Below are positions 44,505-53,349 of a stretch of DNA of 64,000 bases, in pieces; the first letter of the stretch is position 1, and the number at the start of each line of letters is the position of its first letter. The stretch spans positions 4,154,001 to 4,218,000 of the forward strand of contig NZ_CP139438.1 in NCBI RefSeq assembly GCF_034258515.1, in the 5' to 3' direction. Position numbers and translations under genes: made by a program. This DNA is from Pseudarthrobacter oxydans (GTDB taxonomy: Bacteria; Actinomycetota; Actinomycetes; Actinomycetales; Micrococcaceae). The notes below the pieces were generated by a model. It saw nothing but the letters and a program-made list of their open reading frames with translations, was not told the DNA's origin and ran no database searches.

Positions 44505-46205
44505 ATGGCCAACAAAACCACAGCAGAGAAGCTTGCCACCCTCCAGAAGGGCTACACGCTGGAAGGCGCCACCATAGAGCTGGGAGCCGCGATCGTGGAC
44601 GGCGAGCTCCACAAGGACGCGCCGGTGCGGCTGCCGCTTTCCATGATGAACCGGCACGGCCTCGTGGCAGGTGCCACCGGCACGGGCAAGACCGTCACAC
44701 TGCACATGATGGCCGAACAGCTCTCCACCGCCGGCGTGCCGGTCTTCCTGGCGGACATCAAAGGCGACCTCTCCGGGCTGGCCACCGCCGCCGTCGGCAG
44801 TGAAAAACTCACCGCACGCACGGAGGGCATCGGGCAGCCATGGCAGGGCAAGACGTTCCCGGTGGAGTTCCTGGCCCTGGGCGGCGATGGCAACGGCGTC
44901 CCCGTGCGGGCCACGGTGTCCTCCTTTGGGCCCATCCTGCTCTCGCGGATCATGGAACTGAACGACACGCAGGAATCGAGCCTGCAGCTGGTCTTCTATT
45001 TTGCGGACAAGAACGGCCTGGAACTCATTGACCTGAAGGACCTCCGTGCCGTCATCCAGTTCCTCACCTCGGACGAGGGCAAAGACCAGCTCGAGGAACT
45101 CGGCGGCCTGTCCAAGGCGACCGCCGGGGTGATCCTTCGCGAGCTTGTGAGCCTCGAGGCGCAGGGACTGGAGAGGTTTTTCGGGGAACCCGAGTTCGAT
45201 ACCGCGGAGCTGCTGCGGACCGCCCCGGACGGTCGCGGGGTCATCACGTGCCTGGAGCTGCCCACGCTGCAGACCAAGCCCATGCTGTTTTCCACCTTCC
45301 TGATGTGGCTGCTGGCCGACCTGTTCGAGGACCTCCCCGAGGCCGGCGACCTGGACAAACCCAAGCTGGTGTTCTTCCTCGATGAAGCCCACCTCCTCTT
45401 CAACGACGCCTCCAAGGCGTTCCTGGAGGCCATCACCACCACGGTCCGGCTCATCCGCTCCAAGGGCGTGGGGATCTTCTTCGTCACGCAGACCCCCAAG
45501 GACGTCCCGGCCGAGGTCCTGGGCCAGCTCGCCAACCGGGTGCAGCATGCCCTCCGCGCGTTCACCCCGGAGGACGCCAAGGCATTGAAGGCCACGGTCT
45601 CCACCTTTCCGCTCAGCGACTACGACCTGGAGGAAACCCTGACGTCCGCCGGCATCGGCGAGGCCGTCATCACCGTCATGAATGAGAAGGGTGCCCCCAC
45701 CCCCGTGGCGCTGACCCGCCTGCGGGCGCCCGAGTCGGTGATGGGTCCGAGCGACGAGGCTTTGGTCCGCAGCACCGTGGCGGCTTCAGCCCTGCTGGCC
45801 AGGTACGGAACGGCGGTGGACAATCCGTCGGCCTTCGAAAAGCTTTCCGGGAAGGCTGCCGCTCCCACGGGGCCGACCGCCGATGGCCGGGTGGCCGTCC
45901 CCGGCAGGGCTGCCGGCGGAACTACCGACATCGACGCCGAGGCACGCCGGATCGAGGAGGAGATCCTCGGCCGCCCCAGCAGCCGGCCGGCAGCTTCCGG
46001 GGATGGAACGCGCCGCTCCCGGACGGAAGAACCGCGGGAACCACGGCCCGAGGCGCGTGATTCGATGATGGGGGATCTGGGTGGCGTGCTGGGCGGAGCC
46101 CTGGGCGGCGGGCTGAAGAGCATGGCGAGGTCCATCGGCACGCAGCTTGGGCGGGAGCTGCTGCGCGGGGTGTTCGGCACGTCGTCCCGGCGGCGCCGCC
46201 GCTGA
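44505..46205 (+). CDS. HerA-like DUF853 ATPase
   Basis: 566 residues. Walker A is GATGTGKTVTLHMMAEQL (near residue 56) and Walker B is LVFFLDEAHLLF (near 288), followed by the sensor-like RSKGVGIFFVTQTPKD. Such HerA/FtsK-type P-loop ATPases form hexameric DNA pumps in archaea; in bacteria this DUF853 subgroup has an unknown role. The C-terminal 100 residues are low complexity (Arg/Gly/Ala) and end in a basic RRRRR-like run. The ATG is preceded by TAAGCT at -13, so a leaderless mRNA is possible. It has no NurA-type nuclease partner beside it. Confidence 0.82.
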   Translation: MANKTTAEKLATLQKGYTLEGATIELGAAIVDGELHKDAPVRLPLSMMNRHGLVAGATGTGKTVTLHMMAEQLSTAGVPVFLADIKGDLSGLATAAVGSEKLTARTEGIGQPWQGKTFPVEFLALGGDGNGVPVRATVSSFGPILLSRIMELNDTQESSLQLVFYFADKNGLELIDLKDLRAVIQFLTSDEGKDQLEELGGLSKATAGVILRELVSLEAQGLERFFGEPEFDTAELLRTAPDGRGVITCLELPTLQTKPMLFSTFLMWLLADLFEDLPEAGDLDKPKLVFFLDEAHLLFNDASKAFLEAITTTVRLIRSKGVGIFFVTQTPKDVPAEVLGQLANRVQHALRAFTPEDAKALKATVSTFPLSDYDLEETLTSAGIGEAVITVMNEKGAPTPVALTRLRAPESVMGPSDEALVRSTVAASALLARYGTAVDNPSAFEKLSGKAAAPTGPTADGRVAVPGRAAGGTTDIDAEARRIEEEILGRPSSRPAASGDGTRRSRTEEPREPRPEARDSMMGDLGGVLGGALGGGLKSMARSIGTQLGRELLRGVFGTSSRRRRR

Positions 46206-46263
46206 CCAGGTACCGCATCCGCCATGCCCGACTGCCGCCGTCGGCCGCTTGGCAGGTAACGTA

Positions 46264-47268
46264 ATGACAGTGCAGATGAGTCAAGCGTTGGTGAGGATCG
46301 CGGCCGGATGGCTGCTGGGACTCATGCTTGCCGTCGCCGGAGCCGTCGTTGCGGTGAACCTGGTCAACAATACGGTGGCTGGCCCGCAGCAGCCGGTCCG
46401 GGAGTATCTGGAGGCACTGCAAAGCGGCGACGGCGGCAAGGCACTGGGGCTGCTTAGGGCAACCGTGCCGCCCAGCAACGCCGCCATGCTGGACGGAACC
46501 GCCCTGCAGACTGCAACGTCCCGGTTCACGAACGTGGATATCGGTGACGCGGTGGAGCGCCCGGACAACCAGGTCATGGTGCCCATGCAATACACCATTG
46601 ACGGCAGCCGGCTCCGCACCGAGTTCCTGCTGGAGAAAACCGGAACAGAGTGGATCTTCTTCAACACGTGGGCCTTTGTTCCGTCGAGGCTTCCCACTCT
46701 TGACATCACAGTGGTCAACGCCAGCGAGGCCACCGTCAACGGCGTGCCGGTGAACATGCCGAACGGCCGAAACTCCTTTGCGGTGTTCTATCCGGGCGAG
46801 TACGAGGCCACCGTGAACGGCCAGTACTTTTCGGCATCACCCACCAGGGCCACGGTGACGGCGCGCGATGCCCCCGTAGCGCCGCTCAACCTCCTCACCC
46901 AGGCCACGGACACCCTGAAGAAGGACGTCTCGGCGAAGGTCAAGGAATTCCTGGACAGCTGTGCAGCCGAAGCAGCCAAGGAGCAGAAGCTCCAGCCCGA
47001 CTGCCCGTTCTACTACGCCAGCAACAACAGGGTGCAGGACGGCACCATCAAGTGGACCGTGACGGAGTACCCCAACGTGTCCATCGAGCCCTTCGACGGG
47101 CGCTGGGTGGTGGCTCCGCTCGACGGCAAGGCCAAGGTTGAGGCCCTCCAGCAGAACCTGTTCACCGGCGCCTGGTACCCCCTCAGTGAAGAGGTGGACT
47201 TCAGCTTCACCACCCGGCTGGACGTCTCAGGAGACACGGTCAAGGTCACGCCGGTGCTGAGCTTCTAG
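46264..47268 (+). CDS. membrane-anchored extracytoplasmic protein, unknown function
   Basis: 334 residues from ATG (MTVQMSQALVRIAAG). A single N-terminal helix (about 10-35, WLLGLMLAVAGAVVAVNLVNN) without a cleavage motif anchors it; the rest is predicted outside. Residues about 40-130 resemble an NTF2/DUF4878-like domain (VREYLEALQSGDGGKALGLL), and 140-230 contain a beta-rich TLDITVVNASEATVNGVPV block. A Cys pair occurs near 250-265 (LDSCAAEAAKEQKLQPDC). It probably belongs to a transcript with the HerA-like gene 58 bases upstream. No close family recognised. Confidence 0.6.
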   Translation: MTVQMSQALVRIAAGWLLGLMLAVAGAVVAVNLVNNTVAGPQQPVREYLEALQSGDGGKALGLLRATVPPSNAAMLDGTALQTATSRFTNVDIGDAVERPDNQVMVPMQYTIDGSRLRTEFLLEKTGTEWIFFNTWAFVPSRLPTLDITVVNASEATVNGVPVNMPNGRNSFAVFYPGEYEATVNGQYFSASPTRATVTARDAPVAPLNLLTQATDTLKKDVSAKVKEFLDSCAAEAAKEQKLQPDCPFYYASNNRVQDGTIKWTVTEYPNVSIEPFDGRWVVAPLDGKAKVEALQQNLFTGAWYPLSEEVDFSFTTRLDVSGDTVKVTPVLSF

Positions 47269-47310
47269 CCCCTGCCACAACAGCCCAGTTTTAGTTGCTT
47301 AATGCCAGGT

Positions 47311-48192
47311 TTACCGGCCTTTGTGGCGCCAGCTGGGCGAATAACCGGGCCGGTGTGGTTGCGGCCACCGCAGCGAACCCCGGGCAAGAACCTCACGGAC
47401 CTGCGCCAGGACGGATTCCGGCCCGTGAACCACGTCGTCGTAGAAGAACCTGAGCACGGGCAAGCCCTGCAGTATTGCCGAGTTATCCCGCCGCCGGTCC
47501 TTTTTGAACTGGCGCGCCTCGAGGTGGAAGGCGAGCCCGTCAATTTCTACGATGAGGAACCCTTCCAGCAGGAAGTCCACTCGTCCGATGCCGTCGATCC
47601 ACACTTGGGTCTCGGTAAGAATGCCCGCATCCCGGAACAATACCCGGGCCAGTGTTTCGAGCAGGGAATCCGCACCACGGTCAACTTTGGACACCACGTT
47701 CCGCGCTTTGCCACACCGGCTGCCCTCGAGGTGGCGCAGCAGATACGACAGATCGATGTCGCCGCGGTTGTAGGCACACTCCACCATCACCACGGACTCA
47801 AGTTCCGGCAGGCAAAGAAGGGCATGAAGCAAGACATCGGGAAGTGCTGCCAGGGTCCGATACCGGGGTGGCTGCGTCAGGGCAAGACGATGGCTGACAC
47901 AACGGACTGCGCTCCGGCCATTGCTCTGCCAGTAGTGCGGACTGGCAGCAGGTCGGAGCCGCCAGAGGCCGTATGACGGTGCCGCGGAAACACACGTGAC
48001 CATGCCGCGGGCACGACCTGCAGCCACCAGTTCCGCATCAGCATCTACCGTGGCCAGGAGTCCTCGTTCCAGCCGTAGCACCTGGCCGCTGCGGACCGCC
48101 CGGCGAAGCTCCACATCCGTAGCACCGGCGGCCAGCACATCCCGCCGCAGCAAGACTCCCCCGGCCGACCTGAGGATCTCTGTTGGGTCCAT
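47311..48192 (-). CDS. AbiEi-antitoxin-like protein with DUF559 nuclease fold
   Basis: 293 residues from the ATG (MDPTEILRSAGG). The N-terminal part (about 1-60) is like the winged-helix of AbiEi antitoxins (LLRRDVLAAGATDVELRRAVRSGQVLRLERGLL). The C-terminal part (about 190-285) is DUF559, a Vsr/PD-(D/E)xK-like fold: GRVDFLLEGFLIVEIDG provides a D-x9-ExD active-site pattern. These genes are common singly in actinobacteria; no toxin gene of the AbiEii type is adjacent. Degenerate repeat sequences lie on both sides. Possible role in genome defence or repair is not shown. Confidence 0.7.
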   Translation of the reverse strand: MDPTEILRSAGGVLLRRDVLAAGATDVELRRAVRSGQVLRLERGLLATVDADAELVAAGRARGMVTCVSAAPSYGLWRLRPAASPHYWQSNGRSAVRCVSHRLALTQPPRYRTLAALPDVLLHALLCLPELESVVMVECAYNRGDIDLSYLLRHLEGSRCGKARNVVSKVDRGADSLLETLARVLFRDAGILTETQVWIDGIGRVDFLLEGFLIVEIDGLAFHLEARQFKKDRRRDNSAILQGLPVLRFFYDDVVHGPESVLAQVREVLARGSLRWPQPHRPGYSPSWRHKGR

Positions 48193-48298
48193 CAAGCCAG
48201 ACTGTCGGCAGTCCCATGGTCGACGGGAGGCAGCAAGGGGGCTATGTGGAGAACCCTGGGCCCGGACTGGCCCAGTTTTGGGGGCAAAAGGTGCGGCA

Positions 48299-48340
48299 CT
48301 GGCCCGGTTTCAAGCGGCATCAAGCCAATAACCGGGCCAG
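48299..48340. repeat. inverted repeat upstream of the AbiEi-like gene
   Basis: CTGGCCCGGTT at 48299-48309 pairs with its exact complement at 48330-48340 around a 20-base loop. A related 12-base word AATAACCGGGCC occurs inside the end of the AbiEi-like gene (47340-47351), and CCCAGTTTT occurs on both sides. It may also act as the terminator of the gene ending at 48360. Confidence 0.6.
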
Positions 48341-48359
48341 TTGGACACTCGGCGGCGCG

Positions 48360-50387
48360 TCAGTCCATCCCGCGGAGGTCCAGGACCAGCTCACGGTCGC
48401 CGTCGCGCTGCAGCACCACGGGGATGCCCCAGTCCTGCTGGTAAAGGTGGCAGGCGGCGTGGTCCGGGATTTCGCCGTCCTCGGTCTCGGGGCCGTCACA
48501 GGCAGCAGCCCGGGCCGTGATGTGCAGGACGCCCTCGGCCACCTCAGGTGAAAGCTCCAGCGTCCGCAGCAGCCCCACGGACGTTCCGCCGCCGGACACA
48601 AGGAGCTCCGGCGGGGTGGAGGAGATCTTCAGCTGCGTGGGATCGCCCCAGCGGTCATCGAGCTTCTGCCCGGTGGGGGCGGTGAAGCGGACGGCCAGTT
48701 CAACGGGTCCTGGCGCCACAGGGCTCTTGGGCCGGTGGGTCTGGACCGCTCCCTCATCCACCTGCTGGGCTTCCTTGGGGATGGGAACGAACACCACCTG
48801 GTGCTTGTTGGCCTCAACCACCACCAGCAGTGGCTCGGAACCGGCCGAATGCGTGTGGTCCACAATCACGTCTGACGGCTCCAGGAGGCCGCGCGCGAGC
48901 GTTGACACCGTGCCCGAGGCGGGGTCGTAGCGGCGGACGGCACCGTTGTAGGTGTCCGCGATCGCCACTGATCCGTCCGGGAGGACTGTCACACCCAGGG
49001 GGTGCTGCAGCCGGGCCTCTGCGGCGGGGCCGTCCCGGAAGCCGAAGTCGAACAGCCCCTTGCCGATGGCGGACTCCACCGTGACGCTGCCGTCGTCGTC
49101 AATCACCAACTTGCGGAGGGCGGACGTCTCGGAGTCTGCCACCCAAATGTTCCCGTCCGCGTCCTCGGCCAGGCCGGAGGGCTGGGCGAACCAGGCCTCG
49201 TGCGGGGCGCCGTCCAGCAGGCCCTCCAGCCCGTTGCCGGCCACAATGGCAACAGAGCCGGTGATGGGATCGAAGCTGAAGATCTGGTGCGTCCCGGCCA
49301 TGGCGATCACCACGGCGTTGAGCTTGCGCGACCAGACAACATCCCACGGCGAACTCAGGGCAACGTCCAGCGGGTGCCCGCCGAGCTCGCCGGTGAATCC
49401 CGCCGCGTCCTCATCCACGCGCGCGGGTCCCGCCTCCAGCAGCCGCTGGACGCCGCTGCCGGCCAGGGTTGAGGCCTTGCCGTCCGCGAGGGACAGCCCG
49501 CGGAGCCGGTGGTTGACGGAGTCGGCAATGACGACGTCGTAACCCGCCTTGGCTGCCACGTCTTCCGGCAGCAGGACCAGGCCCTGGGGTTCGTTGAACC
49601 GGGCCGCGGCTGCGTCACCGGCGGCCGGGCCGTCGGAGTAGCCCCGGCTGCCGGAGCCAAAGGTGCCCAGGACAGTGTGGAAGTCGGTGGCAAGCTCCAC
49701 CAGCCGGTGGTGGCCGGTATCGGTGACCAGCCACGAGCCCTTACTTGCTGCGGAACCGGCGGCCGCGGCACCCGCCGCGGTACCGCCGTCGGACGTTCCC
49801 TCCGAGGCGGTGGAACCGCGGCCCGGCGGGAGGAAGAGCGCCTTGCCGGGAAAGCGCAGGGTGCCGGACGTGGGCTCGGGCGCCACGTACGGGCCGGAAC
49901 CGCGATGCAGGGTCCCCTTGGCCTCATGTTGCGCGATCAGCTCGGGAATCAGCACGGCCAGGCCGTCCGCGTGGCCTTCGCCGGAGAGGTGCGCCACGAT
50001 GTAGCCCTCGGGATCGATGACCACCAGGGTGGGCCAGGCCCGGGCGGTATAGGCCTTCCAGGTCTCCAGCTCCGGGTCGTCAAGGACTGGGTGGTGGATC
50101 TCGTAGCGTTCCACGGCGGCAGCCAGCGCCACGGGATCGGCCTCGTGCTCGAACTTGGGCGAGTGGACGCCCACTGTCACCAGGACATCGGAGTACTGTT
50201 CCTCCAGCGGCCGCAGCTCGTCCAGGACGTGGAGGCAGTTGATGCAGCAGAAGGTCCAGAAGTCCAGCAGCACGATCTTGCCGCGGAGGGCTTCAAGGTC
50301 CAGTGATTTGCCGCCGGTGTTCAACCAGTTACGGCCCACCAGTTCGGAAGCCCGGACCCGGGCATGCGTGCGTACGGTTTCGCTCAT
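48360..50387 (-). CDS. thioredoxin-like/NHL-repeat protein
   Basis: 675 residues. An N-terminal thioredoxin fold (about 1-160) has ALRGKIVLLDFWTFCCINCLHVLDEL with a CxxC (Cys-Ile-Asn-Cys, residues about 48-51) and RAWPTLVVIDPEGYIV. About six NHL beta-propeller repeats follow (about 230-560: GFAEPxGLVL-like blocks such as RFNEPQGLVLLPED, SSPWDVVW, AQPSGLAEDADGNIWVAD, QHPLGVTVLPDGSVAIAD). The last 100 residues add a small beta domain. No signal peptide is visible. The ATG overlaps the stop of the CopD-CtaG gene by one base (TGATG), so the two proteins are cotranslated. Confidence 0.85.
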   Translation of the reverse strand: MSETVRTHARVRASELVGRNWLNTGGKSLDLEALRGKIVLLDFWTFCCINCLHVLDELRPLEEQYSDVLVTVGVHSPKFEHEADPVALAAAVERYEIHHPVLDDPELETWKAYTARAWPTLVVIDPEGYIVAHLSGEGHADGLAVLIPELIAQHEAKGTLHRGSGPYVAPEPTSGTLRFPGKALFLPPGRGSTASEGTSDGGTAAGAAAAGSAASKGSWLVTDTGHHRLVELATDFHTVLGTFGSGSRGYSDGPAAGDAAAARFNEPQGLVLLPEDVAAKAGYDVVIADSVNHRLRGLSLADGKASTLAGSGVQRLLEAGPARVDEDAAGFTGELGGHPLDVALSSPWDVVWSRKLNAVVIAMAGTHQIFSFDPITGSVAIVAGNGLEGLLDGAPHEAWFAQPSGLAEDADGNIWVADSETSALRKLVIDDDGSVTVESAIGKGLFDFGFRDGPAAEARLQHPLGVTVLPDGSVAIADTYNGAVRRYDPASGTVSTLARGLLEPSDVIVDHTHSAGSEPLLVVVEANKHQVVFVPIPKEAQQVDEGAVQTHRPKSPVAPGPVELAVRFTAPTGQKLDDRWGDPTQLKISSTPPELLVSGGGTSVGLLRTLELSPEVAEGVLHITARAAACDGPETEDGEIPDHAACHLYQQDWGIPVVLQRDGDRELVLDLRGMD

Positions 50388-52555
50388 CAGCGTCCTTCCA
50401 GCTTGTTTCGTTCAGCCAGCTTGGCATCGCGTTCAGCCAACTTGGCAAACATATCGTTGTAAGCGGTGAGATCGGCGTCGTTATTCCTGTCTGCCGCCCG
50501 GTCCACGCGTTTGGTCTCCCTCGCGTCCGACCGGGACCACATGATGGCGACGCCGATCGCCACCAGGAGCGTGGGCACCTCGCCGATGCCCCAGGCCACG
50601 GCGCCGCCGGTCTGCTGGTCTGCGAGTGCCGACTGGCCCCAGGCCCTGCCCAGGTTCCCGAAGTAGTCCGCGGCCAGCAGGTTGGTCCCGCCCATGATGG
50701 CCACGCCGAAGAACGCGTGGAAGCCCATGGTGGCCAGGAGCAGGACGAGCCGCATGGGGTACGGCGCCCGGAGCGGAAGCGGGTCGGTGCCGATCATGCT
50801 CAGGATGAAGATGTAACCGGTCAGCAGGAAGTGCACGGTCATCAGCTCGTGGCCCACATGCTCGCGCATGGCGAAGCCGAACAGGTCCGAGTAGTAGAAG
50901 AGCACAATCGAGCCGGCGAAGTTCGCGGCGGCGAAGAGCGGGTGCGTGACCAGCTGCGAGAACTTCGAGTGGACGAACACCAGCAGCCACTCACGCGCCC
51001 CGCGGGAACCGTCTCCACGGGCAGGCAGGGCCCGCAGTGCGAGGGTCACAGGCGCCCCCAGCACCAGGAAGATCGGCGCCACCATGGTCAGCGCCATGTG
51101 GTCCACCATGTGGGCGGAGAACAGCACGCGGCCATAGACCGACGGCGGACCAGAGGTGATGTAGGTGAGCACCAGCAGGCCAATGACCCAGTTCACGGTG
51201 CGGAACCACTGCCACTTGTCGCCGCGCCGGTAGATCTTGGCCACGGCAAGGAAGTAGGACACAAGCCCGAACAGCGCCGCGGCGATCCAGAGCCAGTCCA
51301 GGCGCCACTCTGTCAGCCAGCGTTCGGGGGTCAGCTCCGGGGGAAGCTCATACCCGGTGAGGATGAAGGCGGGCGTGGCATCGGGCGCGAAGGCTGTGGG
51401 CTCCGGCGGGGCGGACCGGCCCAGCGCGACGGCGACGCCCGACGTTGCGCCCATCACCAGGAATTCCGCCAGGACCAGCTGCCAGAGGACCCGCCGCGAG
51501 GACATGGTGGAGCCCTTGCGGCTCAGCTGCGGGATCACCCACTGCCGGTGCATGAACCCGATCCCGCCCAGGACCAGCGTGGCCATCGCCTTGGCAAGGA
51601 TGAGCTGGCCATACGGGGAACCGAAGAGGTCACCCCAGTTGGTGACCCGGATGCTGGCGTTGATGATGCCGGACGCGAGAACGAGCACGAAGGCAAAACC
51701 GGCCAGCGACGAGAACCGGCGGAGCGTCGGCTCGGTGATGTCGGTGGCGGTTGCGGCTTTCGGGCCGGTCAGGATTCCGGACAGCAGGGCCAGCATGATG
51801 ATGCCGCCCACCCAGGTGCTGACCCCTACCAGGTGCAGGCCCAGGGAGTTGATGGCGCCTTCGTGGTCCGAGGAGCTTGAAGAATGGCCGATCAGTGCTG
51901 TGGGTACCAGGCCAGCCAGGGCGAGGATCAGGGTCAGCGCCAGGCCGCCGAGGGACCGCACTCCGAACAGGGCCGTTGTCACGACGGCGGCGATGATGGT
52001 GACGGCCAGCCAGGCCCGCCCCGTCTCGATATCCGTCATGAAGTAGACCAGGGCCTGGGTGAACTCGGCATCGCCGGAGAGTCCCTGTCCGGCAACATCA
52101 GAGTAGGTGAGGACCAGGACCGCGATGGCCGACAATGTCCACGTCGCACCTGCTGCGGCCGCTACGGCCAGGGCGCGGCTGAAGGCAGGGTGTTCGGGTG
52201 CCTCACTGCTCTCTTTGCTCCGGCTGCGGGGCCCCGCATTCCTGGGCAGGATGCCGACGGCGAAGACAAGGCCGCCGATGACGGTGGCCAGCGACACGTT
52301 GTGGATTGCCTTGCTGACGGGGAGCCCCCAACGGACAAGCGCTCCAGGATCAGAGACTGCCCTGGCGCCGGCAGCCCCGGAGAAGATGAGCGCAGCTGCC
52401 AGGCCCAGGAAGAGGGCGCCCAGCCCGGCCACTTGCCATGTCCGGGAGATGCCCAAGGCACCGCTGTCCCCCGCCTGCGCACCGTTGCCCCGAGCTCCCT
52501 TGCCGGGAACGGACGGGGGCTGGGTGGAACGTGGTTTTGCGGCAGAAGACACCAT
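50387..52555 (-). CDS. CopD-CtaG fusion membrane protein (copper handling, oxidase assembly)
   Basis: 722 residues from the ATG giving MVSSAAKPRSTQ; a longer in-frame start would lie inside the HU terminator. About 15 transmembrane helices. The N-terminal half resembles CopD (LGLHLVGVSTWVGGIIMLALL near 255, GQLILAKAMATLVLGGIGFMHRQ near 330). The C-terminal half is of caa3-type CtaG type: YGRVLFSAHMVDHMALTMVAPIFLVLGAP, FGFAMREHVGHELMTVHFLLTGYIF and YPMRLVLLLATMGFHAFFGVAIMG, rich in histidines that bind copper. It probably imports copper and delivers it to cytochrome oxidase. Cotranscribed with the thioredoxin-NHL gene. Confidence 0.88.
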   Translation of the reverse strand: MVSSAAKPRSTQPPSVPGKGARGNGAQAGDSGALGISRTWQVAGLGALFLGLAAALIFSGAAGARAVSDPGALVRWGLPVSKAIHNVSLATVIGGLVFAVGILPRNAGPRSRSKESSEAPEHPAFSRALAVAAAAGATWTLSAIAVLVLTYSDVAGQGLSGDAEFTQALVYFMTDIETGRAWLAVTIIAAVVTTALFGVRSLGGLALTLILALAGLVPTALIGHSSSSSDHEGAINSLGLHLVGVSTWVGGIIMLALLSGILTGPKAATATDITEPTLRRFSSLAGFAFVLVLASGIINASIRVTNWGDLFGSPYGQLILAKAMATLVLGGIGFMHRQWVIPQLSRKGSTMSSRRVLWQLVLAEFLVMGATSGVAVALGRSAPPEPTAFAPDATPAFILTGYELPPELTPERWLTEWRLDWLWIAAALFGLVSYFLAVAKIYRRGDKWQWFRTVNWVIGLLVLTYITSGPPSVYGRVLFSAHMVDHMALTMVAPIFLVLGAPVTLALRALPARGDGSRGAREWLLVFVHSKFSQLVTHPLFAAANFAGSIVLFYYSDLFGFAMREHVGHELMTVHFLLTGYIFILSMIGTDPLPLRAPYPMRLVLLLATMGFHAFFGVAIMGGTNLLAADYFGNLGRAWGQSALADQQTGGAVAWGIGEVPTLLVAIGVAIMWSRSDARETKRVDRAADRNNDADLTAYNDMFAKLAERDAKLAERNKLEGR

Positions 52556-52601
52556 TCCATTGTCCGCTACGCCTGCCCGGGCCGCGAATCGGCTTAAAGA
52601 C

Positions 52602-52637
52602 AAAAGGAGCGGCAACCTGGTGGTTGCCGCTCCTTTT
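52602..52637 (-). terminator. hairpin terminator of the HU gene
   Basis: AAAAGGAGCGGCAACC and its exact complement form a 16-bp stem with a 4-base loop, closing with a T run on the minus strand. It lies between HU and the CopD-CtaG gene, so HU is a separate transcript. Confidence 0.9.
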
Positions 52638-52669
52638 CCGCGCCGGCTGCGTGCCGGGGAGGAAGAAGC

Positions 52670-52957
52670 CTACTTCTTGTTGGAAACTGCAGCCTTCAGC
52701 TTGGAGCCGGCGGTCAGCTTGACGCTGTGGCCTGCCGCGATCTGGATGGTCTCACCCGTCTGCGGGTTGCGGCCGGTGCGTGCTGCGCGGTCGGTACGCT
52801 CGACGGCGAGCCAGCCCGGAATGGTGATCTTCTCGCCCGCTGCGACAGAAGTCTCGAAAACCTCGAACAGTGCGTCGAGGACGGAGTTGACGGCTGCCTG
52901 GCTGGTGCCGGCCTTGCCAGCTACCTCTGCAACAAGTTCACTACGGTTCTTAGCCAT
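52670..52957 (-). CDS. hupB: HU-family DNA-binding protein
   Basis: 95 residues: MAKNRSELVAEVAGKAGTSQAAVNSVLDALFEVF, then the beta-arm TGRNPQTGETIQIAAG and C-terminal VKLTAGSKLKAAVS. It has AGGAGG upstream. It lacks the long Lys/Ala tail of mycobacterial HupB, so it is of the short type. It binds and bends DNA as a dimer and helps compact the nucleoid. Confidence 0.96.
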   Translation of the reverse strand: MAKNRSELVAEVAGKAGTSQAAVNSVLDALFEVFETSVAAGEKITIPGWLAVERTDRAARTGRNPQTGETIQIAAGHSVKLTAGSKLKAAVSNKK

Positions 52958-53137
52958 TTATGTCCTCCTGGACGGTCATGATTCTGGAGCCTATACGCGG
53001 CATGCGTACAAGCCACTGTTCGAAAACTTACCAGCTTGGGCCTCCGCGTTCCGCAAATTCCGCGTGTTTCCGCGACTTTTTGAGGTTAATCACCGGATTT
53101 TTCGGGTTTTTCACCCCGGATTCAGCCGCCAGCGGAC

Positions 53138-53218
53138 GCTCTCTCAGTTGATGCGGGTTTTTCGGCGATGCTCTCTCGGTTGATGTGGGGTTTCCTGGGG
53201 TGCTCTTGCAGTTTGGCG
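53138..53218. repeat. 32-bp periodic repeat array, reverse orientation
   Basis: Units beginning GCTCTCTCAGTTGATG, GCTCTCTCGGTTGATG and GCTCTTGCAGTTTGGC start at 53138, 53170 and 53202, exactly 32 bases apart. Their complement has the same CTGAGAGAGC core as the units beside putA. Two and a half units are present and no coding frame covers them. Confidence 0.75.
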
Positions 53219-53247
53219 CTGGTGGTCGACGGCGGGCCGGCCGGGCA

Positions 53248-53343
53248 GTGCGGGAGGGTCCCACGGGAGGGGGCGTTAAGTGAGAGAGGGTCCCCCGGGA
53301 GGGGGCGTTAAGTGAGAGAGGGTCCCCCGGGAGGGCGCGTTAA
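53248..53343. repeat. 32-bp periodic repeat array, forward orientation
   Basis: Three units start at 53248, 53280 and 53312, each 32 bases long, with the core GTGAGAGAGGGTCCCCCGGG in the last two and a closing GTTAA in all three. The array abuts the rRNA terminator: the next unit would begin at 53344 (ATGCGGGAGG) and merges into the terminator stem. Confidence 0.85.
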
Positions 53344-53349
53344 ATGCGG

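Noticed and set aside
53138..53343. CRISPR array
   Set aside because: Units are 32 bases in total, without a constant repeat and a separate spacer of normal length, and no cas genes are present.
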